Assembly (NCBI RefSeq): GCF_006440675.2
Contig: NZ_CP083951.1
Coordinates: 5,551,501-5,615,500, forward strand
Reading direction: 5' to 3'
DNA from: Mesorhizobium sp. B2-8-5
GTDB lineage: Bacteria > Pseudomonadota > Alphaproteobacteria > Rhizobiales > Rhizobiaceae
Length of the DNA: 64,000 nucleotides
Shown here in pieces: positions 10,171-21,018 of this stretch. The stretch's first letter is position 1; every line of letters begins with the position of its first letter. Below the pieces are notes generated by a model. It was not told the DNA's origin. It worked only from the letters and a program-made list of their open reading frames with translations, and did not search any database. A program made the translations under genes and the position numbers.

Positions 10171-10185
10171 GAAACGGCCCGTTTC
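10171..10185. promoter_or_regulatory. Palindrome upstream of oppA
   Basis: GAAACGG-C-CCGTTTC, a perfect 7+1+7 palindrome about 70 bases upstream of the oppA start. It lies in the 293-base divergent region between oppA and the TadE-like gene. A second, weaker inverted repeat (TGACGC-N7-GCGTCA) is at 10265-10283. Operator function is inferred from symmetry and position only. Confidence 0.4.
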
Positions 10186-10396
10186 AGGCGTGCCGCCGGT
10201 CCGTTCCGGCGGCTGGTGGCAGGAGACTAGACAGAGCGAAATCTTATTTCAACCATTGCCTGCTTGACGCAGAGTGAGCGTCATCACGCTAAAACAGCGA
10301 AACCTAAAGCTTATAGCTTGCCTTCAACTTGGCACACCTGCCGGTTGTTCGATGTGTTTTCTGTTTTTGCAGGCAGGTGTTGGCATTCTCCGCAAC

Positions 10397-10843
10397 ATGC
10401 TGAAAAACCGAAAATTCCCTGTTTCTTGGTCTCGTTTCCGGGCGGACGCCTCGGGCACGTCGGCAATCGAATTCGCCATGCTTGCGCCGATCTTCATCCT
10501 GCTTCTGCTCGGCATGGTTGCATATGGAATCTATTTCGGTGCCAGCCACTCCGTGCAGCAGATCGCCGCCGATGCGGCGCGCACGGCCATTGCCGGCCTC
10601 AATCAGACCGAGCGGCAGGCACTGGTCACCGATTTCATCGCCCACGACGTCGCGGGGTACCCCTTCGTCGATCCCAACAAGCTGACCATCAACGCACAGG
10701 ACAGCGTCGCCGACGGCAGCCAGTTCGTCGTCTCGGTCAGCTACGATGCGCGCAACCTGCCGATCTGGAACCTGTTCCGGACACTGCCGCTGCCGGGCAC
10801 GACGATCCAGAGTCAATCGACGATCCGCGTCGGAGGCATATGA
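10397..10843 (+). CDS. TadE-like pseudopilin-type protein
   Basis: Protein of 148 residues with a TadE-like N-terminus: a short basic leader, then GTSAIEFAMLAPIFILLLLG, where the conserved Glu (EF) follows a processing-type site and is followed by a single hydrophobic helix. The rest is extracytoplasmic. TadE-type minor pilins belong to Flp/Tad pilus systems and are cut by TadV-type peptidases. The ATG at 10397 is chosen because the open frame upstream adds an unrelated Cys-rich stretch. It overlaps or abuts the downstream TadG-like gene. No tadA, tadB, tadC, cpaB or flp gene is in the window. Confidence 0.75.
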   Translation: MLKNRKFPVSWSRFRADASGTSAIEFAMLAPIFILLLLGMVAYGIYFGASHSVQQIAADAARTAIAGLNQTERQALVTDFIAHDVAGYPFVDPNKLTINAQDSVADGSQFVVSVSYDARNLPIWNLFRTLPLPGTTIQSQSTIRVGGI

Positions 10844-12594
10844 TGCCCGTCAAGGGGGGATTGATGGCGGCGACGCGGAGACTGCTCGCCGACCGTAACG
10901 CGAATTTCGCCGTCATGACGGCGCTATGCACGCCGGTGGCGCTGGCGCTGACCGCCTTCGCGATCGACGAAGGCTCGCTCTACAACGAGCGCCGCGCCGC
11001 GCAGTCGATCGTCGACCTTGCCGCCATCACCGCGGCCTCGAACATCACCAATGCCGAGCAGGCGGTGCTGACGACGCTCAGCGACAACGGCATCACCTCG
11101 GTCGCCGTGCAGCAGCAAGGCACCACCGTGGCGCCAACCGCCAGCAAGGCGGTCGTCCAGATCGTGCCGGGGCGCTACACGGGCGTCAGCACCATTGCCG
11201 CCGGCAACCGGTTCGAGGCGGGCAAGCTGCCCTACAATGCCGTGCAGGTGTCGCTGAAGAAGCAGGGCACGCTCTATTTCGCCGGCTCGATCATGTCGCC
11301 GCCCACTCTTGGCACGACCGCTATCGCCAGCGCGCAGCCGCAAGCGGCCTTTTCGGTCGGCTCGCGGCTTGCCAGCCTCAATGGCGGCATTCTCAACGCG
11401 CTTCTCGGCGGCCTTCTCGGCGGCAACATCTCGCTCAGCGTGATGGATTATAATTCACTGGTGTCGGCCGATGTCGATGTTCTTTCGTTCACCGATGCGC
11501 TGGCCACGCAATTGCATCTGACTGGCGTCAGCTATTCCGACGTGCTCGCCTCCAAGGCAACGATCGGCCAGATCGCCACCGCCATGGCCAATGTGCCGGG
11601 GCTGGACCGCACAGCCAAGATCGCCCTGCAGACCATGGCCTCCAGCGCCACCAATACGGTCAAGATTCCGCTCGGCAGCCTCGTCGACCTGGGCTCGGTG
11701 GGCAGCCTCGGCCTCGGGCAGAAACCCGCCGGGCTGTCGGTCGACGCCAGCGCGCTCAGCATGCTGACGGCGGCGGCGGCGCTTGCCAACGGCACGAACC
11801 AGGTCCCGGTCAATCTCGGCGCCACGATACCGGGGCTGGCATCGACGACGCTTGCCATCGCCATCGGCGAGCCGATGCAGAACTCGCCCTGGCTCGCGGT
11901 CGGAGAAGCAGGCACCGTGGTGCGCACGGCGCAGACTCGCATCAAGCTCAACGCCAGCGTGACACTTGGCAATTCCAATCTCGGCGGCGGCGCCAGTCTT
12001 GTCGCCGTCCACCTGCCGCTCAATGTCGAAGTGGCCTATGCCGAAGCGAAGCTGACCGATATCAGTTGCCCGACGGGTCCCTCCAGCATCAAGGTTTCGA
12101 TCGCCGCGCAGCCGGGCGTGGTCTCAGCCCATCTCGCCAGCAGCAGCGCAAGCGGCTTCGCGGATTTCACCAAGCCGCAGTCCTTCTCCGACGCCGATAT
12201 CGCGGACCTGAAGCTGTTGCTCATCCCGGTGCTGCAGGTGACAGGCTCGTCGGCCTTCTCGGTCACCAACATGACGCCGACCACCCTGACCTACAACGCC
12301 ACCGACATCGCCAACAAGGCGATCAAGACGGTGTCGACGAAGAACCTGACGCAGTCGCTGACGACATCGCTGATCAACAACCTGTCGCTTTCGGTCAATG
12401 CGCTGGGGCTAGGCCTCGACGTGACCGCCGTGCTCGGCACAGTGAAGCCGGCGGTGACGACGCTGCTCAACGGCGTGACCGCGCCGGTCGACAGCCTGGT
12501 CTACAACGTTCTTGGGGCGCTTGGCGTCCGCGTCGGCGAGGCCGACGTCCGGGTGACCGGCGCGACCTGCGGGCGCTCGGTCCTCGTCCAGTAA
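10843..12594 (+). CDS. TadG-like surface/pilus-associated protein
   Basis: Protein of 583 residues. The N-terminal 70 residues match the TadG-like Flp-assembly domain: basic start, one membrane helix (TALCTPVALALTAFAIDEGS), then YNERRAAQSIVDLAAITAAS. The remaining roughly 500 residues are rich in Ala, Ser, Thr, Leu and Val with no recognised domain, and are probably exported. Two tandem ATG codons at 10840 and 10843 follow GGAGG; the second has the better spacing. The stop of the TadE-like gene overlaps these codons, so the two are translationally coupled. Its role is inferred from the family only. Confidence 0.75.
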   Translation: MPVKGGLMAATRRLLADRNANFAVMTALCTPVALALTAFAIDEGSLYNERRAAQSIVDLAAITAASNITNAEQAVLTTLSDNGITSVAVQQQGTTVAPTASKAVVQIVPGRYTGVSTIAAGNRFEAGKLPYNAVQVSLKKQGTLYFAGSIMSPPTLGTTAIASAQPQAAFSVGSRLASLNGGILNALLGGLLGGNISLSVMDYNSLVSADVDVLSFTDALATQLHLTGVSYSDVLASKATIGQIATAMANVPGLDRTAKIALQTMASSATNTVKIPLGSLVDLGSVGSLGLGQKPAGLSVDASALSMLTAAAALANGTNQVPVNLGATIPGLASTTLAIAIGEPMQNSPWLAVGEAGTVVRTAQTRIKLNASVTLGNSNLGGGASLVAVHLPLNVEVAYAEAKLTDISCPTGPSSIKVSIAAQPGVVSAHLASSSASGFADFTKPQSFSDADIADLKLLLIPVLQVTGSSAFSVTNMTPTTLTYNATDIANKAIKTVSTKNLTQSLTTSLINNLSLSVNALGLGLDVTAVLGTVKPAVTTLLNGVTAPVDSLVYNVLGALGVRVGEADVRVTGATCGRSVLVQ

Positions 12595-12602
12595 GCCGCC
12601 TT

Positions 12603-14258
12603 TCAGGCAATTCTCCCGACGAAGCACCCCACGGGCGGCAGTGCCAGGGCAACCTCCTCGAGAACACCGCCAAGAACGCCGGCGACCTCAACGGCAAGAG
12701 CCGTTATCTCGGTATCCCTGATCTCGGCCGGCAGCGACCAGTTCGCCGGCTCCGCGGCGAAGTTGAAGACGCACAGCAATTTCTCGTCTTCGTGCTGGCG
12801 GATGAAAGCCAGCACATCGCCCTCGGCCTCGAGGAAACGGATAGAGCCTTGGATCAGCGCCGAATGGCGCCTGCGCAGGGCAAGGATCGAGCGATAAGTC
12901 GCCAGCACGGAACCGCCTTCGCCATGCTGGACATCGACCGCACGCACACGATGTGCTTGCGGCACCGGCAGCCAAGGCTTGCCGGTGGAGAAGCCGGCAT
13001 TGTCCGCCTCCGCCTGCCACACCATCGGCGTGCGGCAGCCGTCCCTGCCCTTCACGCCCGGCCAGAAGCGGATGCCGACCGGATCGCGCAGATCCTCATA
13101 GGCAAGCTCGGCTTCCTCCAGCCCCAGTTCCTCACCCTGATAGAGGCAGATCGATCCGCGCAGGCATGACAATAGCGCGATCGAGAACTTCGCCACCGCG
13201 TCCGGGCTCTCGCCGGGCCGTGTCCAGCGGCTGACGTGGCGCACGACGTCATGGTTGGAGAAGGCCCAGCAGACCCAGCCGTCCGGGGCGGTCGTCTCGA
13301 ACGCCTCCACGCAGCCGCGCACATGGGCGGTGGAAAATTGCGGGCTGAGCAGGTCGAACGTGTAGCACATCTGCAATTTATCGCCGCCGGATACATAGGC
13401 GGCGAGCGTCTGCAAGGAACGCTCCTCGTCACCCACCTCGCCGACCGCGGCGCGGTCGGGATATTCGTCGAGCAGCGCGCGGAAGCGTTTCAGGAAGTCG
13501 AGGTTTTCGGGCCGCGTCTTGTCGAAGAGATGCTCCTGGAAGCCATAGGTGCTGGTCGAACCGTTGGTGCCGGCGACGCTTGATGCCAAGGGCGGGTTGT
13601 CGCGCAGCCAGCGGTCATGGACATAGTAGTTGACCGTATCCAGCCGAAAGCCGTCGACGCCGCGCTCCAGCCAGAAGCGCACGGTGTCGAGCAGCGCGTC
13701 CTGAACGTCAGGATTGTGGAAGTTCAGATCCGGCTGCGCGGCCAGAAAATTGTGCATGTAATATTGCCGGCGGGTGGCGTCCCATTCCCAGGACGGGCCA
13801 CCGAAGACGGACAGCCAGTTGTTGGGGGCATTGCCGTCCGGCCTGGCGTCGGCCCAGACATACCAGTCGGCCTTGGCATTGTCGCGGCTGGCCCGGCTTT
13901 CGACGAACCATTCGTGCTTGTCCGACGAATGCGAGATCACCTGGTCGATGATGAGCTTCAGGCCGAGCCGATGCGCCTCGGCGACCAGCGCGTCGAAATC
14001 CCCCAGCGTCCCGAACATCGGATCGACGTCGCGGTAGTCGGACACGTCATAGCCCATGTCGGCCATCGGCGACTTGAAGAAGGGTGACAGCCAGACCGCG
14101 TCGACCCCGAGCGAAGCGATATGGGCGAGCCGCGCGGCGATGCCCTTCAGGTCGCCGCTGCCGTCGCCGCTCGTATCCTGGAAGGAGCGCGGATAAACCT
14201 GATAGATGGCGCAGCCGCGCCACCATTCGGCGCCTTGCTCTGGATTGTCGCCAGCCAT
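12603..14258 (-). CDS. Alpha-glucosidase (glycoside hydrolase family 13)
   Basis: Cytoplasmic GH13 enzyme of 551 residues, likely releasing glucose from malto- or isomalto-oligosaccharides or sucrose-like substrates. The N-terminus WWRGCAIYQVYPRSFQDTSG and the regions GYDVSDYRDVDPMFG, GFRLDTVN (nucleophile Asp near 203), AVGEVGDE (acid/base Glu near 270) and FSNHDVVRH (third Asp near 335) are all present. It follows glgX with overlapping stop and start (TGATG; a GTG one codon earlier is an alternative), so it is the last gene of the glycogen operon and may process oligosaccharides released by GlgX and GlgP. The exact substrate cannot be read from sequence. Confidence 0.9.
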   Translation of the reverse strand: MAGDNPEQGAEWWRGCAIYQVYPRSFQDTSGDGSGDLKGIAARLAHIASLGVDAVWLSPFFKSPMADMGYDVSDYRDVDPMFGTLGDFDALVAEAHRLGLKLIIDQVISHSSDKHEWFVESRASRDNAKADWYVWADARPDGNAPNNWLSVFGGPSWEWDATRRQYYMHNFLAAQPDLNFHNPDVQDALLDTVRFWLERGVDGFRLDTVNYYVHDRWLRDNPPLASSVAGTNGSTSTYGFQEHLFDKTRPENLDFLKRFRALLDEYPDRAAVGEVGDEERSLQTLAAYVSGGDKLQMCYTFDLLSPQFSTAHVRGCVEAFETTAPDGWVCWAFSNHDVVRHVSRWTRPGESPDAVAKFSIALLSCLRGSICLYQGEELGLEEAELAYEDLRDPVGIRFWPGVKGRDGCRTPMVWQAEADNAGFSTGKPWLPVPQAHRVRAVDVQHGEGGSVLATYRSILALRRRHSALIQGSIRFLEAEGDVLAFIRQHEDEKLLCVFNFAAEPANWSLPAEIRDTEITALAVEVAGVLGGVLEEVALALPPVGCFVGRIA

Positions 14259-16258
14259 CACGACCCCTTCCTGCTGCGCGATTTAGCGGCTCGCCGCTCG
14301 ATCATGAAACCGACGCTGCGGCCGGGCAACGGCCGCGCCAAATCGACCGGCTGCGTCTCGATTGCCGGGCGCCATTCAAATCCGTCCCGCGCGGGCAGGC
14401 TGAAGACACATTGGCGGCGGTCGCCGTTGATCACCACTGCCAGGCGCCTGCCCTCGGCATCGCCGAGCAGCATGACGAGGCGATGTCGGCCGGGATCGTT
14501 CCAGTCCGTATCGCCGAGCGGCGCGCCGGTCTCGGTCAGCCAGGCCACGTCGGGGATTTCCGATCCGTCGGCAGGCTCGCCGGTCAGGAAGCGCGTATCC
14601 GCCAGCGCAGGAAAGGCCCGGCGCAGCGCAGCGAGCGACGATGCGTATTGCTCGAGCGCTCGATCGCGGCCGGCCCAGTCGAGCCAGGTGATGGCATTGT
14701 CCTGCGCATAGGCGTTGTTGTTGCCTTTCTGCGTGCGGCCGAACTCGTCGCCGGCGGTCAGCATGATGGTGCCGCGCGAGGCAAAGAGCGTGGCGAGCAG
14801 CGCGCGCTGGTCGTTGAAGCGGGCCATGGCGATCGCCTCGTCGTCCGTCTCGCCCTCGGCGCCGTTGTTCCAGGACAAATTGTCGTTATGGCCGTCGCGA
14901 TTCTGCTCGCCATTGGCCTCGTTGTGCTTGCGCTCATAGGCGACGATGTCGGTCAGCGTCATGCCGTCATGCGCGGCGATGAAATTAACGCTGCGGCTCG
15001 CCGGTTGGCCGTCCCTGCCGAAGACATCGGAGGAACCGGCAAGCCGGGTGGCCAAAGCGCCGATCGCGCCGGTATCGCCGCGCCAGAAGCGCCTGACATC
15101 GTCGCGGTAGCGGTCGTTCCATTCCAGATATGGCGGACGGAAACTGCCGAGCTGGTAACCGTTCGGACCGATATCCCAGGGCTCGGCGATCAGCACGCGA
15201 TCGGCGAGCGCAGGATCGCCGGCGATGGCCTGAAGCAGCGGTGCCTCGGGATCGAAGGCGCCGTCGACGCGCCCGAGCACGGGCGCCAGATCGAAACGGA
15301 AGCCATCGACACCGGCGAGGCGAACGAAGTGGCGGAGCGTGTCGAGCACCATCTCGCGCACCACCGGACGGTCGCAGGCGACGGTGTTGCCGGTGCCGGT
15401 GTCGTTGACCAGCCTGCCGTCCGGCTGATGCCGGTAGTAGCTTATCGCATCCAGTCCGCGCAGCGACAGTGTCGGCCCGAGCCGGTCGCTTTCGCCGGTG
15501 TGATTGAAGACGAGGTCGAGGATGGTGCCAATGCCCGCCTTGCGCAACGCGGCGACGGTATCGCGCAGTTCCTCGAGGCCGGCGGGCGCGAGACGCGGAT
15601 CGAGCGCCATGAAGGTGACGGGATTGTAGCCCCAGGCGTTGCTCAGCCCCAATGGCGGCAGGTGCCGCTCGTCGATCGACGCGGTGACCGGCATCAGTTC
15701 GACGGCCGAGACGCCGAGACGCTGCAGGTGCGCGACGACAGCCGGATGGGCAAGCGCCGCGATGGTGCCGCGCTCAGCCTCCGGCACGTCCGGATGCAGC
15801 TTGGTGAAGGAGCGGACGTTGAGCTCGTAGATCAGCCCGCCGGGCTGGAACAGCGGCGGCTTGGCCGGCTGCGGCTTGGGCAGCGGGCGCGCAATCGCCT
15901 TCGGCATCAGCGAGGCGGTGTCGGCGCTTTCGTTGCGCTTGGCTGCGAGCCGCCAATGGTATTGGTATGGACGGTCCAACTCGACGGCGTAGGGGTCAGT
16001 GAGAAGCTTGTTCGGGTCGAACCACAGGCCACGCTCCGGCGCATAGTCGCCGTCGGCGCGAAAGCCGTAACGCGTGCCCTCGCCAAGGCCGGGGACGAGG
16101 AGCGCGTGCACGCCCTCGCCTTCCGGATTGAGCTCCAGCCGGTCGAGTTCGCGCGCGCCGGTGTCGTCGAAGATCGAGACCCAGAGACGCCGCGCCGATG
16201 AAGACCAGACGGCAAAACGTATGCCTTCGGAGGTGATGGTAGCGCCGAGCTGGGTCAT
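14258..16258 (-). CDS. glgX: Glycogen debranching enzyme GlgX
   Basis: GH13 isoamylase-type enzyme of 666 residues that cuts alpha-1,6 branches in phosphorylase-trimmed glycogen. An N-terminal beta-sandwich (GATITSEGIRFAVWSSSARR) precedes the barrel. Catalytic elements are GFRFDLAP (nucleophile near 318), IAEPWDIG (acid/base near 357) and FIAAHDGMTL. YELNVRSFTKLHPDVP is the family N-terminal barrel signature. The ATG at 16258 has GGGGAGG upstream; a longer open frame reads through a palindromic repeat and is not coding. Separated from pgm by about 200 bases filled by that repeat, so it may have its own promoter or be tied to pgm by read-through. Confidence 0.93.
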   Translation of the reverse strand: MTQLGATITSEGIRFAVWSSSARRLWVSIFDDTGARELDRLELNPEGEGVHALLVPGLGEGTRYGFRADGDYAPERGLWFDPNKLLTDPYAVELDRPYQYHWRLAAKRNESADTASLMPKAIARPLPKPQPAKPPLFQPGGLIYELNVRSFTKLHPDVPEAERGTIAALAHPAVVAHLQRLGVSAVELMPVTASIDERHLPPLGLSNAWGYNPVTFMALDPRLAPAGLEELRDTVAALRKAGIGTILDLVFNHTGESDRLGPTLSLRGLDAISYYRHQPDGRLVNDTGTGNTVACDRPVVREMVLDTLRHFVRLAGVDGFRFDLAPVLGRVDGAFDPEAPLLQAIAGDPALADRVLIAEPWDIGPNGYQLGSFRPPYLEWNDRYRDDVRRFWRGDTGAIGALATRLAGSSDVFGRDGQPASRSVNFIAAHDGMTLTDIVAYERKHNEANGEQNRDGHNDNLSWNNGAEGETDDEAIAMARFNDQRALLATLFASRGTIMLTAGDEFGRTQKGNNNAYAQDNAITWLDWAGRDRALEQYASSLAALRRAFPALADTRFLTGEPADGSEIPDVAWLTETGAPLGDTDWNDPGRHRLVMLLGDAEGRRLAVVINGDRRQCVFSLPARDGFEWRPAIETQPVDLARPLPGRSVGFMIERRAAKSRSRKGS

Positions 16259-16280
16259 GCGAGCGCCTCCCCTTCTGCCC

Positions 16281-16430
16281 TTGGAGGAGAAGGTGGACCG
16301 GCGCGCGGCGCCGAGACGGATGAGGGGTGTTGGAAGAAATGAGGTGCCGGCGGTGCCAACGCCGGTTTGCGCCAAGCTGGAGCACCCCTCATCCGTCGCC
16401 TTCGGCGACACCTTCTCCCACAAGGGGAGA
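16281..16430. repeat. Large imperfect palindrome (RIME-like intergenic repeat)
   Basis: Left-arm blocks GAGAAGGTG (16287-16295) and CGGATGAGGGGTG (16317-16329) are mirrored by CACCCCTCATCCG (16383-16395) and CACCTTCTCC (16409-16418). Small internal hairpins such as TCGCCTTCGGCGA sit inside. This is the pattern of the rhizobial intergenic mosaic elements found between genes. It separates pgm from glgX within the same transcription direction. Confidence 0.7.
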
Positions 16431-16457
16431 AGGGGGAGCCGCGCTGCGCCGCCACCC

Positions 16458-18089
<1,632 letters not shown>

Positions 18090-19535
18090 TCAGGCAGCCC
18101 TTTTCGAAAGCAGCAAGCGATAGAGTTCGACGTATTTTTCGGCGCTCTTGTCCCAGGAGACATCGGCCTTCATGCCCTGGCGCTGGATCGAGGCCCAGGT
18201 CGCCGGCCGCGCATGCTGCTCGACCAGCCGCTGGATGGCATGCACCATCGCGCCGCCATTGTTGGGCGCGAACTGGAAGCCGGTGGCGACGCCTGCCGAC
18301 AAGGCGGCTTCATTGGCGTCGATGATGGTGTCGGCCAAACCGCCGGTACGGGCGACGACCGGCACGCAGCCATAGCGCAGGCCATAGAGCTGGGTCAGGC
18401 CGCAGGGCTCGAAGCGGGACGGAATGATGATGGCATCGCAGCCGCCCTGCATGACGTGCGAAAGGCCTTCATCGTAACCGACGACGACGCCGACGCGGCC
18501 GCGATGACGGGCGGCGGCGGCAAGCAGCGTGCCTTCGAGACCGGCGTCACCAGAGCCCAGGATGGCGAGGCGCGCGCCGGCGGCGACGATGCCGTCGACG
18601 ACCGCGGCCAGGATGTCCATGCCCTTCTGCCACGTCAGCCGGCTGACGACGCAGACGATCGGGCTGCCGTCCGCCTCTAGGTTGAAGCGCTCTTCGACCG
18701 CCTTGCGGTTCTTGGCCCGCGCAGCAAGCGTCTCGGCCGAATAATTGGCCACCAGATGCTTGTCGGTCTCGGGATTCCAGATGTCGACGTCGATGCCGTT
18801 GACGATGCCGTAGAGATCGGTGGAGCGCATGTTGATCAGCCCGTCGAGACCCATGCCGAATTCCGGCGAGCGGATTTCCTGCGCATAGGTCGGGCTTACC
18901 GTGGTGATCGCCCAGGCGGCTTGCAGGCCGGCCTTGAGAAATCCGACGCCGCCATAATATTCGACGCCGTCGAGTTGCATAGCCACGGCCGGCAGGCCGA
19001 GCTCGCCGAAGATGCCGGCGCCGAACTGGCCCTGGAAAGCAAGATTGTGCACGGTGATCAGCGACGGCACGCCGACCGCCTTGCCGTATCGCATATAGGC
19101 AAGCGTCATCGCCGACTGCCAGTCGTGGGCATGAACGATGTCCGGCTGGTAGCCGGAGATCGCGCCGCCGGCAATGTCGCCGCCGACCTGGCTCAAGGCC
19201 GCGAAGCGGCGCCAATTGTCCGGCCAGTCGGCGCCGGAGGCGGTGCCGTAGGGGCCGCCCTGGCGATCGAAGAGATGCGGCGCGTCGAGCACGAAGAGAT
19301 CGAGCTCGCCGATCTTGACGGCATGGACCGAAGCCTTGCCGCCTTGCAGCAGCGGGTACTGGTAAACGGCCTTCTTCTTGGCGAAGGCCGCCATCACGAC
19401 AGGATAGCCGGGGACCAGCGTGCGCATCGCCACGCCCTTCCCGACCAGCGCGATCGGCAGGGCGCCGGTCACGTCGGCAAGCCCGCCGGTTTTGACCAGC
19501 GGAAAGATTTCGGGCGTAACCGACAGAACCTGCAT
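18090..19535 (-). CDS. glgA: Glycogen synthase GlgA (ADP-glucose)
   Basis: GT5 glycosyltransferase of 481 residues that adds glucose from ADP-glucose to glycogen. The ADP-glucose-binding KTGGLADV is at residues 15-22, and the second K/TGGL motif is [10 protein letters not shown] in the C-terminal domain with the catalytic Glu in SRFEPCGL. The ATG at 19535 is preferred over a GTG three codons upstream because GGAG precedes it and family members start at this position. It follows glgC with an intergenic stretch composed of degenerate copies of the end of glgC. Confidence 0.95.
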   Translation of the reverse strand: MQVLSVTPEIFPLVKTGGLADVTGALPIALVGKGVAMRTLVPGYPVVMAAFAKKKAVYQYPLLQGGKASVHAVKIGELDLFVLDAPHLFDRQGGPYGTASGADWPDNWRRFAALSQVGGDIAGGAISGYQPDIVHAHDWQSAMTLAYMRYGKAVGVPSLITVHNLAFQGQFGAGIFGELGLPAVAMQLDGVEYYGGVGFLKAGLQAAWAITTVSPTYAQEIRSPEFGMGLDGLINMRSTDLYGIVNGIDVDIWNPETDKHLVANYSAETLAARAKNRKAVEERFNLEADGSPIVCVVSRLTWQKGMDILAAVVDGIVAAGARLAILGSGDAGLEGTLLAAAARHRGRVGVVVGYDEGLSHVMQGGCDAIIIPSRFEPCGLTQLYGLRYGCVPVVARTGGLADTIIDANEAALSAGVATGFQFAPNNGGAMVHAIQRLVEQHARPATWASIQRQGMKADVSWDKSAEKYVELYRLLLSKRAA

Positions 19536-19573
19536 GCGCTCCACATTCCGATCTCAACGTGACAGGTCAAAGT

Positions 19574-19716
19574 GACAATCTGTTGATCAAGTCATCAGCT
19601 TGCTGATCGACCCGACAGCTTGCTGATCGACCCTATCAGGTCGACAGCTGATCAACCTTATCAGGTTGACAGCTTGTTGATCGACCCTACGGGGTCGACA
19701 ACTTGTTGATCATGTC
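19574..19716. repeat. Degenerate tandem copies of the 3' end of glgC
   Basis: Six related units begin at 19574, 19594, 19614, 19643, 19668 and 19697, with periods of 20, 20, 29, 25 and 29 bases. A consensus unit begins GACAGCTTGTTGATCGACCC and the longer units add TATCAGGTC. The last unit (19697-19716) is the coding end of glgC, where it encodes the final residues INKLSTP. Read on the minus strand, one intergenic copy still encodes INKLST followed by a stop. TCGACC/GGTCGA pairs inside the longer units can form small hairpins. This is local duplication between glgC and glgA. Confidence 0.8.
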
Positions 19717-20955
19717 CTGGGTGATCAGGCAGATGCCCTTCTCCGACACGCGAAAACGCTTGGCGTCCAGCGCCGGATCCTCGCCGACCACCAGCCCCTC
19801 GGGGATCTGCACGCCATGGTCGATGACGACGCGCTTGAGGCGCGCCTTACGCCCAACAGTAACGTCGGGCAGCATCACCACTTCCTCGAGCTTGGAATAG
19901 GAATTGATGCGGGCGCCGGTGAAGATAAGGCTGCGGCGCAGCGATGCGCCGGAGACGATGCAGTCGCCCGACACCAGCGAGGAGATCGCCTCGCCGCGGC
20001 GCCCGTCCTCGTCATGCACAAACTTTGCCGGCGGCTTCAATTCGGCATAGGTCCAGATCGGCCAGTCGCGATCGTAGAGGTCGAGCTCGGGCGTGACGTC
20101 GGTGAGGTCGATATTGGCCTCCCAATAGGCGTCCACCGTGCCGACGTCGCGCCAGTAGGGCTCGGACTCGTGCGAGGAACGCACGCAGGATTTGGCGAAA
20201 CGGTGGGCGATCGCCTTACCATGCTGGACGATGTAAGGGATGATGTCCTTGCCAAAGTCGCGGCTGGAGCCGGGCTCGGCCGCGTCGCGGCGGAGCTGTT
20301 CCATCAGGAACTTGGTCTTGAAGACATAGATGCCCATCGAGGCCAGGGCGAATTCCGGCTTGTCCGGAATGCCCGGCGGATCGGCCGGCTTTTCGACGAA
20401 AGCGATGATGTTGTCCTTCTTGTCGACATGCATGACGCCGAAGCCGGTCGCCTCCATGCGCGGCACTTCGAGGCAGCCGACGGTGACGTCGGCGCCGGCG
20501 TCGACATGCTGGCGCAGCATCAGCTCGTAATCCATCTTGTAGATGTGGTCGCCGGCGAGGATCACCATGTATTCGGGTCCGTAGGCCTCGATGATGTCGA
20601 TGTTCTGGTAGACGGCGTCGGCCGTGCCTTCATACCACTGCGTTTCGGACACGCGCTGCGATGCCGGCAGGATGTCGAAGCTTTCGTTTCGCTCGGGCCG
20701 CAGGAAGTTCCAGCCGCGCTGCAGGTGGCGGATCAGCGAATGCGCCTTGTACTGGGTGGCGACGCCGAGGCGGCGGATGCCGGAGTTGAGCGCATTTGAG
20801 AGGGCGAAATCGATGATGCGCGTCTTGCCGCCGAAATAGACGGCGGGCTTGGCGCGCCGGTCGGTCAGCTCCCTGAGGCGGCTGCCGCGGCCGCCGGCCA
20901 GCACATAGGCCATGGCATCGCGCGCCAGCGGCTGGGTTCTTTTGATCTCTGCCAT
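19687..20955 (-). CDS. glgC: Glucose-1-phosphate adenylyltransferase (ADP-glucose pyrophosphorylase)
   Basis: Enzyme of 422 residues that makes ADP-glucose from ATP and glucose-1-P, the committed and allosterically controlled step of glycogen synthesis. It has the nucleotide loop [20 protein letters not shown] and the [14 protein letters not shown] motif. Also present are the glucose-1-P region FVEKP and a C-terminal left-handed beta-helix ([19 protein letters not shown]). The ATG at 20955 has GGGAGGG upstream; a longer open frame upstream is rejected. Length matches the Agrobacterium-type enzyme. Its last codons overlap the repeat array noted at 19574. Confidence 0.96.
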   Translation of the reverse strand: MAEIKRTQPLARDAMAYVLAGGRGSRLRELTDRRAKPAVYFGGKTRIIDFALSNALNSGIRRLGVATQYKAHSLIRHLQRGWNFLRPERNESFDILPASQRVSETQWYEGTADAVYQNIDIIEAYGPEYMVILAGDHIYKMDYELMLRQHVDAGADVTVGCLEVPRMEATGFGVMHVDKKDNIIAFVEKPADPPGIPDKPEFALASMGIYVFKTKFLMEQLRRDAAEPGSSRDFGKDIIPYIVQHGKAIAHRFAKSCVRSSHESEPYWRDVGTVDAYWEANIDLTDVTPELDLYDRDWPIWTYAELKPPAKFVHDEDGRRGEAISSLVSGDCIVSGASLRRSLIFTGARINSYSKLEEVVMLPDVTVGRKARLKRVVIDHGVQIPEGLVVGEDPALDAKRFRVSEKGICLITQDMINKLSTP

Positions 20956-21018
20956 TTTGTTACCCTCCCAAACAAGCTGCCCGGACCGTTGCAAGAGCAG
21001 GATGAGACATCATCTGCT

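Noticed and set aside
14258..14261. Possible frameshift between glgX and the alpha-glucosidase
   Set aside because: The overlap TGATG is a normal coupled stop/start; both proteins are complete.
14084..16201. Plus-strand open frame of 705 codons opposite glgX
   Set aside because: Antisense shadow of glgX; low-complexity and no homologous motif.
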